A DNA stretch of 64,000 nucleotides, taken from positions 2,960,272 through 3,024,271 of the forward strand of contig NZ_CP010803.1 in NCBI RefSeq assembly GCF_000960975.1, written 5' to 3'. A program made the position numbers and the translations under genes. Positions 62,363-64,000 of the stretch are shown piece after piece; position 1 is the first letter of the stretch; the number at the start of each line of letters is the position of its first letter. Origin of the DNA: Martelella endophytica (GTDB taxonomy: Bacteria > Pseudomonadota > Alphaproteobacteria > Rhizobiales > Rhizobiaceae). The notes under the pieces are model-generated. The model was not told the DNA's origin and searched no databases. It saw only the letters and a program-made list of their open reading frames with translations.

Positions 62363-63028
62363 TCAGCCGCGCCACTGGAAAACGGCAATGACCCTGCCAT
62401 AGACCTCGACGTCTGTTCTGAGCAACTCGTAATCCGGGTAGCGACTATTGTCGGAAATGACCCGCACCTTGTCTGATCTCGGCACCAGGGCAATGCGCTT
62501 TACCATCAGGCCGTCGCCGTAGTTGATCGCGTAGATATCTTCTGGGACAGGCGTTGTATGCCCTGTGTCGATGAACACAAAAGAGCCACTTGTGATCGTC
62601 GGGTCCATGCTGTCGCCGATGACCGGAAGAGCATACGTGTTTCCCATGCTTCGCCAGAGGTTTTTGACGCTTTCGGGAAACGACCAGAAGCCATCTGTAT
62701 GTTCGGGATCACTGATTTTGCCGGCTTCGTCGACGGCGATATGTAGCAGGCCGCCGTTTCCGGCTCCGGAATGTATGGTCAAGTTGGGAACGTCTCCCGC
62801 TGGCGCGCGGGTAGCCTTTTTCTGTTGTGGTCCGCCGATATCCTCTTCGGGGATATCGAGGAGCTCCGCCAATTGAGATCGCGTTCGCTCTCGGAGTGTG
62901 GAGGGCACACCGCGTTCAACGTATTGCTGCATATAAGCGTGATTCTTCCCCAAAGCCAGAGAAACCTGCTTGTAGGTCAGCCCCCTCTCTTCGATTCGTT
63001 TCGCGATAAGTTTTCTGATTTTGTCCAT
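62363..63028 (-). CDS. CI-like repressor (XRE HTH, S24 peptidase domain) of the outer element
   Basis: A 221-residue repressor. Helix-turn-helix: KRIEERGLTYKQVSLALGKNHAYMQQYVERG. Self-cleavage residues: Ser in VIGDSMDPTITSGS and Lys in GLMVKRIAL. It is distinct from the Mu-like repressor in sequence. I use the ATG at 63028 (MDKIRKLI); an ATG at 63040 is also possible. Three operators lie immediately upstream, spaced 21 bases apart, suggesting cooperative autoregulation. Confidence 0.88.
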   Translation of the reverse strand: MDKIRKLIAKRIEERGLTYKQVSLALGKNHAYMQQYVERGVPSTLRERTRSQLAELLDIPEEDIGGPQQKKATRAPAGDVPNLTIHSGAGNGGLLHIAVDEAGKISDPEHTDGFWSFPESVKNLWRSMGNTYALPVIGDSMDPTITSGSFVFIDTGHTTPVPEDIYAINYGDGLMVKRIALVPRSDKVRVISDNSRYPDYELLRTDVEVYGRVIAVFQWRG

Positions 63029-63043
63029 GAAGAAAATCATCTC

Positions 63044-63101
63044 ATAGGAATTGACCTGGGCAAAATAGGAATATACCTATCTGTGATAGGAATAAGCCGA
63101 T
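63044..63101. promoter_or_regulatory. Three operators, 21-base spacing, between cI-like and rightward genes
   Basis: ATAGGAATTGACCTGG (63044-), ATAGGAATATACCTAT (63065-63080) and ATAGGAATAAGCCGAT (63086-63101) begin exactly 21 bases apart, two helical turns. The middle one is the most symmetric. This is an OR-like switch between the repressor gene and the rightward operon. Confidence 0.82.
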
Positions 63102-63134
63102 TTGCTTATCCGAAGCGCGTGAGGTCACCCGCCA

Positions 63135-63260
63135 ATGAGCGAAGCTATCCAACTTCACAGCATGCTGGAAAGGTCTCTGATCGTGGTGAAGCCCTGTCCA
63201 ACGGGTTTCGCATTCAGGCCTATCCCGGATCATGCTGCTGCCAATGGGGTCACCTGCTGA
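63135..63260 (+). CDS. Possible small first gene of the rightward operon
   Basis: A 41-residue open frame (MSEAIQLHSMLERSLIVVKP...) with GAGG nine bases upstream, placed where a Cro-like protein is expected. It shows no recognisable helix-turn-helix and may be a leader or chance frame. Confidence 0.3.
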   Translation: MSEAIQLHSMLERSLIVVKPCPTGFAFRPIPDHAAANGVTC

Positions 63261-63400
63261 TGGTTTTTACCCAAACGGTCGTTCTTGATGCCGTCACTGA
63301 CCCATCGTTCTCATGTCCGTCCCGGCTGCACCCGCCCTAGGCGCTCCTTTCGACTGACCTGACCCTAAACCGCGATCCACCGTCCCGCCATGGGAAACGA

Positions 63401-63419
63401 CGCCGGGCCTTTCCCGGCG
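63401..63419 (+). terminator. GC hairpin upstream of the CII-like gene
   Basis: CGCCGGG and CCCGGCG pair around five bases; a T-rich stretch follows after a short interval. It could attenuate rightward transcription before the CII-like gene. The rest of 63102-63453 shows no other gene. Confidence 0.5.
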
Positions 63420-63453
63420 CGCATGGCTTTTGTTGTTTTCGAAAGGGAGAGAC

Positions 63454-63957
63454 ATGGCCGAAGAGCCCTCCATCGATCCGTTCATCCTCACCATCCGCTG
63501 CGCCCAGCGTGACCTGATCAAAAGGGCAGGGGGGATCGAGCGCGTTGCCCTGATCACCAACCGCTCGACCAGTGCCGTCGGCCGCTGGAACGGCAAGCGC
63601 GATACCGACATCATGCCGATCCCGGTGGTCAGGATCCTGGAAGAGGATACCGATGCACCGCTGGTGACCGAAGCCATGGCAGCCGCTGCCGGACGCAGGC
63701 TGACGGAATCGGATGAGCGCAGCAGGACGGCACTGTCGCTGATCCAGTGCATGGCGGGCGATCAGGCGAGCGAAGGCGAGCTGATGAGCACGATCCTCGA
63801 GGCGCTGGCCGACGGTCATGTGACGCCGACCGAGGCGCAGCTCTGCCTGCAGAAGCTCTCCGACAAGGAAATCAGCGAGGATCGGCTGAAGCGCTGCCTG
63901 ATCGGCGCGATTGCCGGCGGCGGTCTTTCGGTGATCGACGGAAAAGCCGGCCGATGA
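63454..63957 (+). CDS. CII-like phage regulatory protein
   Basis: A 167-residue protein resembling the phage regulatory CII (CP76-type) proteins of alphaproteobacterial phages. The segment LIKRAGGIERVALITNRSTSAVGRWNGKRDTDIMPIPVVRILEEDTDAPLVTEAMAAAAG fits an HTH followed by a dimer helix. The ATG at 63454 has GGGAGAG upstream. It probably takes part in the lysis-lysogeny decision. Confidence 0.72.
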   Translation: MAEEPSIDPFILTIRCAQRDLIKRAGGIERVALITNRSTSAVGRWNGKRDTDIMPIPVVRILEEDTDAPLVTEAMAAAAGRRLTESDERSRTALSLIQCMAGDQASEGELMSTILEALADGHVTPTEAQLCLQKLSDKEISEDRLKRCLIGAIAGGGLSVIDGKAGR

Positions 63958-64000
63958 CGGGCACAGATCTTTCGCCCCGCATCTCCTGCCATCTCGTCTC
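63954..64000 (+). CDS. Start of a further rightward-operon gene, cut by window edge
   Basis: An ATG at 63954 overlaps the CII-like stop as ATGA and the frame stays open to the window end (MTGTDLSPRISCHLV). Too short to identify; the coupling suggests a real phage gene. Confidence 0.5.
   Translation, partial: MTGTDLSPRISCHLV

Noticed and set aside
1..64000. CRISPR array
   Set aside because: No regularly spaced direct repeats of 20-40 bases and no cas genes are visible.

Overview
The window is a piece of an alphaproteobacterial chromosome, most likely Rhizobiaceae or a close Hyphomicrobiales relative. This is inferred from the gene order nuoH-I-J-K-L-M-N-birA-rnj followed by proS-lolC/E-lolD, from high GC content and from protein resemblance; no database search was possible. 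Bases 1-14.8 kb are ordinary core genome: the end of the complex I operon, biotin ligase, RNase J, a HhH-type DNA repair-like protein, a small DUF1467 membrane protein, prolyl-tRNA synthetase and the Lol lipoprotein-release transporter. A 673-base, partly AT-rich spacer and one small ribbon-helix-helix-like gene lead to a tRNA-Leu(TAG) gene at 15897-15981.

The rest of the window is best read as two nested mobile elements. The outer one is a tyrosine-recombinase prophage or island: integrase (59295-60653), a leftward accessory operon, a CI-like S24 repressor with regularly spaced operators, and a CII-like gene starting a rightward operon that leaves the window. The inner one is a Mu-like transposable prophage of about 43.2 kb (proposed 16077-59252). 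It appears to have inserted between tRNA-Leu and the integrase. Evidence: a 5-bp direct repeat GTGTA on both sides, TG...CA termini, a 7-bp block TTGCAAT at the same distance (positions 20-26) from both ends, and the fact that removing the element puts the integrase immediately downstream of the tRNA gene.

The Mu-like prophage lies in reverse orientation. From high to low coordinate it carries repressor c, Ner, a ParB-like protein, MuA, MuB, DUF3164, GemA and a Mor/C-type activator. Then come the lysis cassette (endolysin, holin candidate, overlapping Rz/Rz1), packaging and head genes (DUF2730, gp26-like, gp27-like DUF3486, terminase, DUF935 portal, gpF, gpG, protease/scaffold, decoration, gpT) and a contractile tail set. 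The tail set includes sheath, tube, a programmed -1 frameshift assembly chaperone, tape measure, gpN, gpP, gp45-48 and fibre, and is followed by a Dam-like methyltransferase. Most early and structural genes are joined by ATGA or TGATG overlaps.

Both arms of the Mu-like element carry cargo that looks defensive and, by eye, more AT-rich than the phage genes. Next to the right end, directly behind the methyltransferase, is a three-gene operon. It encodes a membrane-anchored dCTP deaminase/dUTPase-fold protein whose nucleotide-binding and catalytic residues are replaced, an intact MazG-type NTP pyrophosphohydrolase, and an old-yellow-enzyme-like flavin oxidoreductase with a Cys-containing tail. 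I do not recognise this combination as a described system, and it is the strongest candidate for something new. Next to the left end are a XamI-type restriction-modification operon headed by a small RHH-like gene, whose promoter region holds two GTCGAC sites in a perfect palindrome, and an 868-residue AlbA_2-NB-ARC (STAND/NLR-like) protein. A 203-residue gene of unknown function sits between repressor c and a decayed second copy of the repressor's 3' end.
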